Positions 1-7,145 of a DNA stretch of 21,438 nucleotides are shown one piece after another. Both the position numbers and the translations under genes were made by a program. This stretch comes from an uncultured Pseudobdellovibrionaceae bacterium (GTDB lineage Bacteria; Bdellovibrionota; Bdellovibrionia; Bdellovibrionales; Bdellovibrionaceae). The stretch is from positions 1 through 21,438 of the forward strand of contig CALCCV010000028.1 in NCBI GenBank assembly GCA_937900305.1. The letters run 5' to 3'. Numbering within the stretch: position 1 is the stretch's first letter; every line of letters starts with the position of its first letter. Under the pieces are notes generated by a model. The model had not been told where the DNA came from. It did no database searches and saw nothing but the letters and a program-made list of their open reading frames with translations.

Positions 1-2
1 CC

Positions 3-158
3 GATCTGCATACGAATGAAGAGAAAATATCAACATTGATGAAAATAGAATGGATTTCATTGCATTTTTCCTTTCAGAATTTAGTTATCATTAAAAATGA
101 AAATGCTAAGCTAGGTAAGTTGATCCAAAAAATAGATAAGAAAGATAAAATAAAATAA
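3..158 (+). CDS. C-terminal fragment of an unidentified protein (5' end outside window)
   Basis: A reading frame is open from base 3 to a TAA at 156-158 and encodes 51 residues ending in a lysine-rich tail (IDKKDKIK). The other two forward frames hit stops within about 40 bases, so this frame is the only candidate for a gene running in from the left. The residue mix (aromatics, I/L/V, N and K) is protein-like, but no motif is recognisable and the stretch is much more AT-rich than the rest of the window. It converges on the gene at 200-544 with only about 40 bases between stop codons. I infer a genuine gene end; chance openness in AT-rich DNA is the alternative. Confidence 0.42.
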   Translation, partial: DLHTNEEKISTLMKIEWISLHFSFQNLVIIKNENAKLGKLIQKIDKKDKIK

Positions 159-199
159 AAATTAGAATCTAAAGCACGCACAGCAGGGGTTTGCAGTGT

Positions 200-544
200 T
201 CACTCTGCATCGGTCTTGGCGTCGAGGTCCAAATTTTCCAGGGTGTCATTTTCGGATGTGCTGTCTGAGACGCATTGAAAAGTCAAAGTCATAGGACCCA
301 GAAATCCGCCGGTGTCGGCAAGATTTTTTTGCTCGTAGGAATCAAAACCTTGGGCAATGCAGATTTCGAGGGCTTGGACATTCAGTGCGGAAGATACATT
401 CGAAACTTCAGTTGGGAAGTAATGTTTCGAAATGGACGTTATTGGTCCCTGTTTACGTTTCGCCAATGCAGGGCTATTCATTGCAGTGGTGACGGCAAGG
501 GTAATAAGGGCAAATAAAATTCCTCGAATAGAAAATGTTTTCAC
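200..544 (-). CDS. Small exported protein of unknown function
   Basis: The protein has 114 residues if it starts at the GTG at 544-542. That start is chosen because AAGGAG lies five bases upstream and because the protein then begins with a classical Sec signal peptide: VKTF, a hydrophobic core (ILFALITLAVTTAM) and a cleavage site near residue 28 (SPALA). A longer in-frame version to base 670 would put 42 non-signal residues in front of the signal peptide and is unlikely. The mature part is about 86 residues with two cysteines (CIAQGF and FQCVSD, possibly one disulfide) and an acidic tail rich in D, E and N. I do not recognise the family. It diverges from the gene at 864. Confidence 0.68.
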   Translation of the reverse strand: MKTFSIRGILFALITLAVTTAMNSPALAKRKQGPITSISKHYFPTEVSNVSSALNVQALEICIAQGFDSYEQKNLADTGGFLGPMTLTFQCVSDSTSENDTLENLDLDAKTDAE

Positions 545-863
545 ATGAACTCCTTGTGTTTTATGTAGGTATGGTTTTTTGGTCCAAAAGACCGGCTTGA
601 ACATAATATATCTTAACCGCTGTTGATCAGCCAGGCTCAGGAGTCGATTCTGTCCGCTGGAATCGGACACTATAAGGAGCCCTCCAAACTCGCAGTGTAT
701 AATATAGGAAGTACCATTTGAGAATCTGTGAGTTCGGGAGCAGGGAGTTTTGACATCAGTTTACACGTAGTAATCGGTATTCCTTATGTATTGAACACTC
801 CGTCCAAATTTTTCTGTTCTGACCGACCAACTGCCATTAAAAATGAAAAAAAACGGAGGTTTT
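545..863. other. Divergent intergenic region between two exported-protein genes
   Basis: This 319-base region separates the GTG at 544 (minus) from the ATG at 864 (plus), so it should hold two outward promoters. Candidate elements are a TATAAT at 698-703 and a TTGACA at 750-755 on the plus strand, and a TATATT (minus strand, 610-605) about 60 bases before the GTG. None is paired with a well-spaced second box, so I do not call a promoter. No credible gene was seen inside. Confidence 0.5.
550..555 (-). promoter_or_regulatory. Shine-Dalgarno site deciding the GTG start at 544
   Basis: On the minus strand this reads AAGGAG, five bases before the GTG at 544-542. It supports the short form that begins directly with a signal peptide. 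Confidence 0.7.
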
Positions 864-1313
864 ATGAAATCAATGTCATCAATATTTTCAGTATCTGTAG
901 TGATCTGCTCGTTGTTCTTTGCGATCGTGGCTCGTGCCGAAGTTGTTCAAGTGAAGTCCTATTTGACTTGCTTTGAATCCGTCGGAGAGTATTTTTCTTT
1001 GATTACCAACGATTCGCACAGTGGGGAGGGCAGCGAGTGGGAATTGATTCTTTTGAAAAAGCAATCCCAAGGCCCGGCCAAATTCGTCGATTCAGTGCAC
1101 ATCAACAAATCGTCTGGCGCGCGCGGTACAATTTATCGAGGAGGTCTCAATAAGCACGCAGAGCTGGTGGCATTTGATCTGGCCTGTTCGTCGGGCTCGC
1201 ATCAAGAGTGCAATCCATTGGGCGAATTGACCGTCAAATTTCCTGCGATCAGTTTTGAGGCTCGTCCGGTGAGCTGTTCAGAGTCCAACGTTGATGTCAC
1301 CTACGAGCTCTGA
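864..1313 (+). CDS. Small exported protein of unknown function, four cysteines
   Basis: The protein has 149 residues from the ATG at 864, chosen because GGAGG (855-859) lies four bases upstream and the signal peptide then begins properly (MKSMSS, hydrophobic stretch VSVVICSLFFAIV, cleavage after VARA at about residue 25). An ATG at 843 in frame would encode seven extra residues through the ribosome site itself. The mature part of about 124 residues has cysteines at roughly 36, 108, 116 and 138, suggesting one or two disulfides in an extracytoplasmic fold; the body looks beta-rich. It is monocistronic, with an intrinsic terminator 86 bases after its stop. I do not recognise a family. Confidence 0.78.
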   Translation: MKSMSSIFSVSVVICSLFFAIVARAEVVQVKSYLTCFESVGEYFSLITNDSHSGEGSEWELILLKKQSQGPAKFVDSVHINKSSGARGTIYRGGLNKHAELVAFDLACSSGSHQECNPLGELTVKFPAISFEARPVSCSESNVDVTYEL

Positions 1314-1398
1314 TTTCGTTGCATCTGGCGCAGTGATGAGCTTTGAAGCAAATCCCTAAAATCGCAAACTCGTCTGCCTGTTTGCCTGAATCTTTTGC

Positions 1399-1427
1399 AA
1401 CAGCGGCCTGAGGCGCCACTGTTTTTT
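1399..1427 (+). terminator. Rho-independent terminator after the gene at 864-1313
   Basis: AACAG (1399-1403) pairs with CTGTT (1419-1423). After one mismatch, GGC pairs with GCC around a small loop. The stem runs straight into six T residues (1422-1427). Confidence 0.65.
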
Positions 1428-1674
1428 CAGAATGTTGCGGATCCCGCAGCCGTTTGATCTGTCTTTTGGCCCGGGGGGTTCGCTCTGTCAGGCCTTCAGA
1501 GCGCGCCTCAGGACCAACGAGGTTGCGAAGGAGGACCGAGGGGCTTCCTTTTCTCTCAATTTTTGTGGCTCTGGCGAATTTCACATTTTTTTCGATCACC
1601 ACCATAAGTAGAACCAATTGGCGAGAAAATGAAGTTTGGTGGTAGAGAGGTGTTTTCAATTTCTTGGGGGAAAC
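1428..1674. other. Intergenic region upstream of the S41 peptidase gene
   Basis: With the terminator, the gap between genes is 361 bases. A GC-rich half (about 1435-1545) is followed by a T-rich half (1550-1600). Short open frames cross it on both strands, but none has a ribosome site with a recognisable protein. The promoter of the S41 gene should be here; I could not pick a convincing pair of boxes. Confidence 0.4.
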
Positions 1675-3393
1675 GTGAAAAATCTTAAAAACTCCATATT
1701 CGCCGTTTTAGTTGGTGCCGTCTCTGTCCTGGTGGTCGTTGGGTGCTCTCACGACTCAGAGCCAGGGCGATTGAATGATCAGGGCGCAAGCTTTGGTCTC
1801 AGGCCGCTCAAGTCCGATGAGTTATTGACGGACTTTGACACTCTCGTTTCCAACGTCAACGCCTATTACGGTCCCCGTGAATACAAAGAAAAAAGATTTG
1901 GTTACTCCATCGCCGAACTCGCAAAAGGTTTTCGCGAAAAGGTGAGCGCAGCCTCTTCTGAGGCCGAAGCGCTGGGATATTTTTATCAATTTTTAGCAAA
2001 ATTGGATGATGGTCACGTCAGCCTTCGCGTGGCAGAGACCAGCGGCGGAGTTTTAAGTCACAGCCTGGGATTGTTTCTGACGCCAGTGGCGGGACGAGCT
2101 TTGGTTGGCGACATCGTCGATAAAGAGTTGGTCACCTCTCCGCAAGTTGAAATTGGTGATGAGGTTTTGTCGATCGATGGAGTGAAGCCGTTTGATCTGC
2201 TTCCGATCATCACGAAGTACGCTTGGATTGCCAATCCCATCTCGGCTCAGCACTTGATCATGCGGGCGATGATTCGTCCTTTTTATATGACCGAGATCGC
2301 ACCGAAATCACCGACGGCTAAAGTTGAATTGCAGAAGGCAAACGGTCAAAAATACGCTTTGGATTTAACTTGGAAAGAGAAAAAAATCCCGCTCTTGGCA
2401 GAGCCAGTGATTGCCGCTGGACATGATTTTAGTGTGCCTTTCGCGACTGAGCTCAATCAAATGACCAGCAACAATATTTCTCAGATGGGTCAAACCAATC
2501 CCTTTTTCTTGAATGAAAAAACTCAAGCGAAATATGGATTTATCAAAGTCAAACCATCGGCTCAAATTTTGGCGGCGGCCGGTGTGGCCGAAACTGAGGT
2601 TCCCGATATCTATGCGGCAACTTACACTTTTGGCGGCAAAAAAATTCTTTTGATTCGGCAAGCCACTTACGCGCCAGAAGATTTTGAACCTTCGCTTTAC
2701 TTAGCGGCTTATTTTGCGATCTTGAAAGAGTATGAATCAAAGGTCGACGTGTTGGTGATCGACCAGACCCACAATCCCGGTGGAGATGGTTCTTATTGCA
2801 CGAATTTCTTTGGGCTCTTGAATGATGTCAACAAAGAGGCACCAGTGCAAATGTGCCGGGCCGATCGCAAATGGATGGATGACCTTTCAAGTTCTGAGGG
2901 CGTAACGGATCCTGAAAGTTTGGCTGTGGGGATCAGTATGGCTAAGGAAATCGAAAAGGCTTATGACGCCGGAGATTGGCTGTCGTCTCCATTGCCGATC
3001 TTTGTGGGCACTGAAAATGTTCAAGGGGGAGGGGCTTGGAATAAACCCATCTTGGTGCTGATTGATGAGTTGGCTGGATCGTGCGGAGATGTTTTTCCGA
3101 TGTTGATTCGCGATAACAAACGCGCAAAGCTTTTTGGCCAACGCACGATGGGCCTGGGTGGCAACGTTGAGCCTGTAGTGACCCTCCCTTTCTCACAGGC
3201 GAAACTAAACCTGACCCGTGGATTGTTCATGACTCACCGATCAGATGGAGTTTATGACGAGAGCAATTTTGTCGAAAACAATGGGGTTCAGCCAGATTAT
3301 CCTTATAGCCACACAGTCGAGGATTTTCGTGGCGGCTTTGTCGGCTTCATCGAACAGTTCTCTAACAAGGCTGTGGAGCAAATTGCTCCCTAG
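1675..3393 (+). CDS. S41-family (C-terminal-processing type) serine peptidase, lipoprotein
   Basis: The protein has 572 residues from the GTG at 1675, preceded by a G-rich ribosome site (TTGGGGGAA) and starting with a lipoprotein signal: VKNLKNS, a hydrophobic core and the lipobox VVGC with the lipidated cysteine at residue 24. In-frame TTG 1636 and GTG 1639 would bury the signal and are disfavoured. S41 hallmarks follow in order: LDDGHVSL (about 110-117), a PDZ-like stretch with VEIGDEVLSIDGVKP (about 158-172), the core strand VLVIDQTHNPGG (about 359-370), and LIDELAGSCGD, in which Ser469 sits where the S41 nucleophile is expected. The end carries the family's GVQPD motif. It would cleave proteins or peptides in the envelope as a membrane-anchored enzyme; the substrate is unknown. 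I did not confirm the catalytic lysine. The gene stands alone. Confidence 0.85.
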   Translation: MKNLKNSIFAVLVGAVSVLVVVGCSHDSEPGRLNDQGASFGLRPLKSDELLTDFDTLVSNVNAYYGPREYKEKRFGYSIAELAKGFREKVSAASSEAEALGYFYQFLAKLDDGHVSLRVAETSGGVLSHSLGLFLTPVAGRALVGDIVDKELVTSPQVEIGDEVLSIDGVKPFDLLPIITKYAWIANPISAQHLIMRAMIRPFYMTEIAPKSPTAKVELQKANGQKYALDLTWKEKKIPLLAEPVIAAGHDFSVPFATELNQMTSNNISQMGQTNPFFLNEKTQAKYGFIKVKPSAQILAAAGVAETEVPDIYAATYTFGGKKILLIRQATYAPEDFEPSLYLAAYFAILKEYESKVDVLVIDQTHNPGGDGSYCTNFFGLLNDVNKEAPVQMCRADRKWMDDLSSSEGVTDPESLAVGISMAKEIEKAYDAGDWLSSPLPIFVGTENVQGGGAWNKPILVLIDELAGSCGDVFPMLIRDNKRAKLFGQRTMGLGGNVEPVVTLPFSQAKLNLTRGLFMTHRSDGVYDESNFVENNGVQPDYPYSHTVEDFRGGFVGFIEQFSNKAVEQIAP

Positions 3394-3416
3394 ACGAACA
3401 GAGCAAATTGCTCCCT
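3376..3416 (+). repeat. Direct repeat of a 16-bp palindrome-containing unit at the S41 stop codon
   Basis: GAGCAAATTGCTCCCT occurs exactly at 3376-3391 and again at 3401-3416, a 25-base period. Each copy contains the palindrome GAGCAAATTGCTC. The first copy encodes the last codons of the peptidase and reaches into its TAG stop; the second lies just after it, out of frame. This looks like a short duplication, and each copy could also form a small hairpin. Confidence 0.75.
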
Positions 3417-3448
3417 GAGAACGACCAATTCCTTCTGAAAGCGGAGTT

Positions 3449-3568
3449 TGAGTGGCTGCAGGCTGCTCACGCTCTGATCAAGTGACCCAATTTTCGTCAC
3501 AATCACAATTTCCAAATTTTTGAGAGGTCGTTTGCACCTCTCAAATTCATTCAGGCGAAGACCTCGCC
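3449..3568. other. Cluster of hairpins downstream of the S41 gene
   Basis: Four inverted repeats follow one another. TGAGTGGC/GCTGCTCA (3449-3456, 3462-3469) includes two wobble pairs. GTGAC/GTCAC pairs 3482-3486 with 3496-3500. TTTGAGAGGT/ACCTCTCAAA is a perfect 10-bp stem (3519-3528, 3536-3545) with a 7-base loop. GGCGA/TCGCC pairs 3554-3558 with 3564-3568. None is followed by a clean run of T, though ATTATTTTTGTT follows the last, which could be a weak plus-strand terminator. The region may be a structured 3' untranslated RNA or a processed small RNA. No homology is recognised. Confidence 0.5.
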
Positions 3569-3577
3569 GATTATTTT

Positions 3578-3586
3578 TGTTATAAT
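3578..3586 (+). promoter_or_regulatory. Extended -10 promoter candidate for the gene at 3668
   Basis: The bases read TGTTATAAT, a perfect extended -10 (TG-N-TATAAT). No good -35 is seen, which is typical for extended -10 promoters. Transcription would begin near 3593, leaving a 5' leader of about 75 bases before the ATG at 3668. Confidence 0.5.
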
Positions 3587-3667
3587 GTGTTCTTACCTTG
3601 GCTCTGCTTTTGCTCCTTCCGCCGAACGCGATTGGTCCAACGCGATTAGTCCAATGATGGAGTGGCA

Positions 3668-5167
3668 ATGATTTTAAGATTTGCTTTCGGTCTCCTTTTA
3701 TCAATGTTCTTTGCACAAGGGAGCCGAGCGGATGACAAAATTGATGCATTTGTGGACATCATGGCTGTCACCGAAAAAAGTGAAGTCTATCATTTAATGA
3801 CCAAAGCCTCGGACTATGAGTCCGTTCAGGCCGATCTCAAAATCAATGAGGCTAAATCTTGGAGCGGAATGGCTGATTTCTTTGACGCGGGTCAGGTCAT
3901 TGGGAGCTACAGCATATCAAAGACCAACGAGTACAATCAGCAACAGTATACAAGCCGGGCGGGCAAACTCGAACAAGACTTTCGAGGAAATCGAATTTCT
4001 CAATCACTGAGTGTTTCCTTGGGAGTTTCGCTCGGTAAAGTCTTCTCATTTCGCGAAAATCAATTGGACGTCAAGTTGGGTGAGGTTGAGGTTCATGCCA
4101 AACGAATGAGTTTAGCCGCCGACGCCGCTCAATCTTATTTCAGCTTTTTACATCTCAATGGGTATTCGAAGATGTTGAAGACATTGGCGAGTTCGTTGAG
4201 AAATTTGATTGCGGAATCTCCGTCCGTCAGTCCATCTTCGCGGGCCACCTTGAATACATCAATTTCAGTGTCTTTTGACGAACCCGCGTTGACGTCGGAA
4301 AACGGCGCCAATCAGGCCCTCAATAAAATTTATCAATATGATCCTGATTTTGAAAGCGTCATGGGCCGACGGTCCGAAGATTTTCAAAAACGCGTGCAGG
4401 CGGAGTCAGCGAATCAAGGAACTTCCGGGGCTCAGCATTTTGATTACCAGTCCGAGAGGATCATTGAGCTTATGATGAAATTGCATTCAAAGGCGGCTGA
4501 TACACTTTTTAAAATTCCGATTGATGCGAAGACTGCGTACGAGGAATCCAGCGGCAACGTCGCGCGCATTGAATCTGAAATTCGCGAGAATCTGGCCGTC
4601 AATCGTTGGTTTATAACGATGAATTCGGCGGGCCCCTTCTTTGCGGTTAATTTTACCAAAAGTGCCAACAACAGTCGCCAGATGGCCCATGGTGAGCCCA
4701 CGGAAATTGATGGAGCTTCTTCATTTTTTACGGTTTCATTTGCGCTCAACGGCGGATTGCCGTTTCGGTTGGTGTCGAACAGTTTGTTAATTGACGCTAA
4801 AAAATTACAAACCAAGGACATCGAAAAACAGGTGTTAACTTTGTTTCGAAATAAATATTCAGATCTAGACACTCTCGAAAAACAATTTAAAGTTCACTTG
4901 GAAACGTATCGCGGAATTTTGCTGCAATTGATGCCCATTTTCGAAGGCGAAATCGACGCGACGACGGCGATTCAAATCGTGTCCTTGTTTTCCAGCTTAA
5001 GTTCAGCTGTGAATAAAATAAATTCTGACAATACGGCGATGACAAACAAGCGAGTCGAGATTTTGACTTTGATGGGGACTCTCCTCGAGGAGGTTGGAAA
5101 CCGGGACGCCAATGCAGAAAAGTCTGTCAAACCCAAATTTAAAGTTAGAGCCAAAGTGAAAAGTTGA
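3668..5167 (+). CDS. Probable TolC-like outer-membrane channel protein (divergent)
   Basis: The protein has 499 residues from the ATG at 3668 (GGAG at 3659-3662, five bases upstream). It starts with a Sec signal peptide (MILRFAFGLLLSMFF, cleavage after SRA, about residue 21). Length and pattern resemble outer-membrane efflux proteins: long amphipathic helices at about 110-190 and 385-490, which would form the periplasmic coiled-coil barrel, and alternating hydrophobic segments at about 320-335 and 350-370 that could be membrane strands (for example GPFFAVNFTK and SFFTVSFALNGG). The two-fold arrangement is what is known for TolC. No signature motif proves the family, so this is inference; a coiled-coil periplasmic protein is the alternative. 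No transporter or adaptor gene is adjacent. The next gene begins within or just after its stop, so the two are probably co-translated. Confidence 0.62.
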   Translation: MILRFAFGLLLSMFFAQGSRADDKIDAFVDIMAVTEKSEVYHLMTKASDYESVQADLKINEAKSWSGMADFFDAGQVIGSYSISKTNEYNQQQYTSRAGKLEQDFRGNRISQSLSVSLGVSLGKVFSFRENQLDVKLGEVEVHAKRMSLAADAAQSYFSFLHLNGYSKMLKTLASSLRNLIAESPSVSPSSRATLNTSISVSFDEPALTSENGANQALNKIYQYDPDFESVMGRRSEDFQKRVQAESANQGTSGAQHFDYQSERIIELMMKLHSKAADTLFKIPIDAKTAYEESSGNVARIESEIRENLAVNRWFITMNSAGPFFAVNFTKSANNSRQMAHGEPTEIDGASSFFTVSFALNGGLPFRLVSNSLLIDAKKLQTKDIEKQVLTLFRNKYSDLDTLEKQFKVHLETYRGILLQLMPIFEGEIDATTAIQIVSLFSSLSSAVNKINSDNTAMTNKRVEILTLMGTLLEEVGNRDANAEKSVKPKFKVRAKVKS

Positions 5168-5178
5168 GCCTGAAAGCA

Positions 5179-6309
5179 ATGATAAAATATTTGATGGCAA
5201 TCCCAATTCTGTTCGCCTTGCTCTCTGGTGACAGAGTGTGGGCCTCGACGTCAAGACCAGAAGGACTACCAGAAGGACTATCTGACAAATCAGGTCTCCT
5301 CCAGTTTTTTGAATCGTGGACCGCGGACTCAGGAAGACTATGTCCCCCGCTCACTTTGGGCACCGATGGATGGAGCTTCAACGCCATTGAAGGTTTTTAT
5401 AACGGGGCCACGAATGCCTGCGATAAGGCTGAGTTTGCTTGGCAGCTTCAAGGATTGAGTGAAGAGTCTGTGACTGAAAAAAAATGGGCCGACCGGGCCC
5501 TCCAAAATCTCTTTGCTCATAAGGATCACCGCGGGGCCCTGACAGCATCGCTCGCTCTTTTGCGCGACAGCTCGTCGTTGGCGAAGGATGCAGAGTTTCG
5601 ACTCTGGCCACTGCGTATCGCGATGGCGGCATATAGAGACTTCGGGGCTCAGCGGGATCCGCAGTCTTTGAATTGGCTGTTGGGTTTGGATAGCGATGAC
5701 CCGCTCGCCGTCTATATGCGCCTCAGCGAGTACGCCCGAGACTTTCCGGATCGCGCTGGTGAGGGAGAGTTTCACAAACTCGAGTTTGACGCCTTTGGCG
5801 AATTTTTTTTACGGCTGCTGGAGAGGTCTAAGTTTCACGCAACTTATGTGCGGGGCACAATGGTCGATTGGATTCGGAATTCTCAAATGCCAATGTTGGC
5901 TCGCTTCGGAGTGCTAAACCGTGTGCCTAGTTTGTTCTGCACTTATTTTGCGAATCGAGCTGCGGGTTCTGCGGTCGATGGCAATTGCAAAGCGACCAAA
6001 GAGATGCGGCAAAGTTACCTTCAATTTATCAAAGCGGTGATGGAGGAAGTGCCTGCCTACGCGCTTTTGGTGCAAGAGTACATTGTTGTGGCAGAGCGGC
6101 TGAGCGAACTCCTCACGGATCCCCATCACGCTGGCGATTTTGCCGATGATGTCTTGAAGTCGTCGATGTATGACTGCGGCGACGGTGACGTCGGAGTCAA
6201 TCCCGAGACCTGCGACAAGTCGGCGGTCGTCATTGATCGCGCCTGGATCCAAAAGAAATTGAAATTTCAGGCTGAGCAATTTCGTCGCACAATTCCTTCA
6301 AAGCAGTGA
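5179..6309 (+). CDS. Exported helical protein of unknown function, coupled to the TolC-like gene
   Basis: The protein has 376 residues from the ATG at 5179. An in-frame TTG at 5164 overlaps the upstream stop by four bases and could be the true start through translational coupling; neither has a strong ribosome site. Either way it begins with a Sec signal peptide (MIKYLMAIPILFALL, cleavage after VWA, about residue 22). The mature protein looks mostly alpha-helical, with six cysteines (about 55, 81, 254, 270, 333, 345) that could form disulfides. A PEGLPEGL stretch near residue 27 comes from a perfect 12-base tandem duplication. I do not recognise the family. Spacing implies one operon with the preceding outer-membrane protein, so a role in the same envelope complex is a reasonable guess. 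Confidence 0.72.
   Translation: MIKYLMAIPILFALLSGDRVWASTSRPEGLPEGLSDKSGLLQFFESWTADSGRLCPPLTLGTDGWSFNAIEGFYNGATNACDKAEFAWQLQGLSEESVTEKKWADRALQNLFAHKDHRGALTASLALLRDSSSLAKDAEFRLWPLRIAMAAYRDFGAQRDPQSLNWLLGLDSDDPLAVYMRLSEYARDFPDRAGEGEFHKLEFDAFGEFFLRLLERSKFHATYVRGTMVDWIRNSQMPMLARFGVLNRVPSLFCTYFANRAAGSAVDGNCKATKEMRQSYLQFIKAVMEEVPAYALLVQEYIVVAERLSELLTDPHHAGDFADDVLKSSMYDCGDGDVGVNPETCDKSAVVIDRAWIQKKLKFQAEQFRRTIPSKQ
5257..5280 (+). repeat. Perfect tandem duplication of a 12-mer inside the gene at 5179
   Basis: CCAGAAGGACTA is present twice head to tail (5257-5268, 5269-5280). It encodes PEGL-PEGL just after the predicted signal cleavage site, a likely recent slippage event that keeps the frame. Confidence 0.9.
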
Positions 6310-6651
6310 TGTGAGACTGCTGACGGGGGCAGGAGCTGTGGTGCAATTTTCTCAACACCCCGCGCGGAGAGAGTCAGATTGACCCCATCCGCGCAGCTTG
6401 CAGTGTTTCAGAAATGAAATCGAAAGCTCGTTGAGCGCTGGGTCTTCAAAGTGTCCAAATCAAAATATTGTCGACTGAGATTCACGGGTTAGGATCAGGG
6501 TGGTTCGCGCTTTTCGTGTTGGAATTTCCGTTCTTGTGGCGCAACTCAAGGCAGCGCAGAGGTTTGGTCTCAAGCTTGCTTATTGGAGGTATCACGCCTT
6601 GTTCTGGGGACATTCTGGATGACAGGGCCGATTTTAACCAAAGGGGTAAAA
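6310..6651. other. Intergenic region, no gene recognised
   Basis: This 342-base stretch lies between the exported-protein gene ending at 6309 and the cysteine-rich protein gene at 6652. Short open frames exist but lack ribosome sites and conserved features. It should contain the promoter for the downstream gene, but no clear -35/-10 pair was identified. No strong hairpin followed by T residues was seen after 6309. Confidence 0.4.
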
Positions 6652-7041
6652 ATGAAAAAAATGATGTTTGTTCTGTTTGCCGTTGCCACATTGGGTGCGT
6701 CAACTCAGGCTTTTGCCGGAAATGACTGTCCTACCACCAAGTATGACGAATATGGTCGCTACTTAGGCACCAATCACGAAAACAGCTGCCGCGAAGCCTA
6801 CAATGAATGTGTCAACAGCCTGTTGAGCTCGGGCCAGTGTGGAAGCTGTTCAAATCAAAGCTACAACTCAGGCCTCATTGGCCGATGTGGCGGCGGCGGT
6901 GGACGCGATTGTCCGACTGATTTGTATGTGAATGGTCGCTACGTTCGCACATTTCACGAAAATCGCTGTTCAGATGCTGAGCAAGAGTGCGCCAACTATG
7001 CTCGCAGTCACGGTTACTTCCAATTTCAATGTGTTAACTAA
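6652..7041 (+). CDS. Secreted cysteine-rich protein with an internal duplication
   Basis: The protein has 129 residues from the ATG at 6652 (AAGGGG at 6641-6646, five bases upstream). The signal peptide MKKMMFVLFAVATLGA is cleaved after QAFA, about residue 22. The mature part holds two copies of a unit of about 40 residues, the first beginning DCPT at residue 25 and the second at 86. Shared positions are DCPT, Y, GRY, T, HEN, C, A, EC and N, with a closing QC. The copies are linked by a segment with its own cysteines (CGSC) and a run of five glycines. Ten cysteines in about 107 mature residues imply a disulfide-stabilised extracellular protein. An in-frame ATG at 6583 is rejected because it precedes the signal. 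An intrinsic terminator follows, so the gene is monocistronic. Family not recognised. Confidence 0.82.
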   Translation: MKKMMFVLFAVATLGASTQAFAGNDCPTTKYDEYGRYLGTNHENSCREAYNECVNSLLSSGQCGSCSNQSYNSGLIGRCGGGGGRDCPTDLYVNGRYVRTFHENRCSDAEQECANYARSHGYFQFQCVN

Positions 7042-7083
7042 GCTGATTTAAATTTAGGTAGTGTTTTTTAATTCTGTTTTTTT

Positions 7084-7110
7084 AAAGAGGTGCTTTGGCG
7101 CCTCTTTTTT
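7084..7110 (+). terminator. Intrinsic terminator after the cysteine-rich protein gene
   Basis: AGAGGTGC (7086-7093) pairs with GCGCCTCT (7098-7105, one G-T wobble) around the loop TTTG and is followed by T residues to 7110. Preceding A residues extend the stem. It lies between convergent genes and may act weakly on the minus strand too, ending the kinase transcript. Confidence 0.88.
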
Positions 7111-7145
7111 GTTTGAGCACTTGTTTGATTGGTCGGGCGAGTGAC

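Noticed and set aside
698..703. TATAAT upstream of the gene at 864 as a promoter
   Set aside because: A perfect -10 but with no -35 at proper spacing and no extended -10. It is also about 160 bases from the start codon, so evidence is insufficient.
1297..1659. Minus-strand open frame of 120 codons across the gap before the S41 gene
   Set aside because: It contains the terminator of the upstream gene, overlaps that gene's 3' end, has no ribosome site, and its arginine- and lysine-rich sequence matches nothing known. A small real gene is not fully excluded.
3390..3749. Minus-strand open frame of 119 codons
   Set aside because: It spans the hairpin cluster and runs into the 5' end of the TolC-like gene, with no ribosome site. 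The ending residues look protein-like, but the arrangement favours a shadow frame.
6583..6651. In-frame upstream extension of the cysteine-rich protein
   Set aside because: It would place 23 residues before a complete signal peptide, and the strong AAGGGG site belongs to the ATG at 6652.
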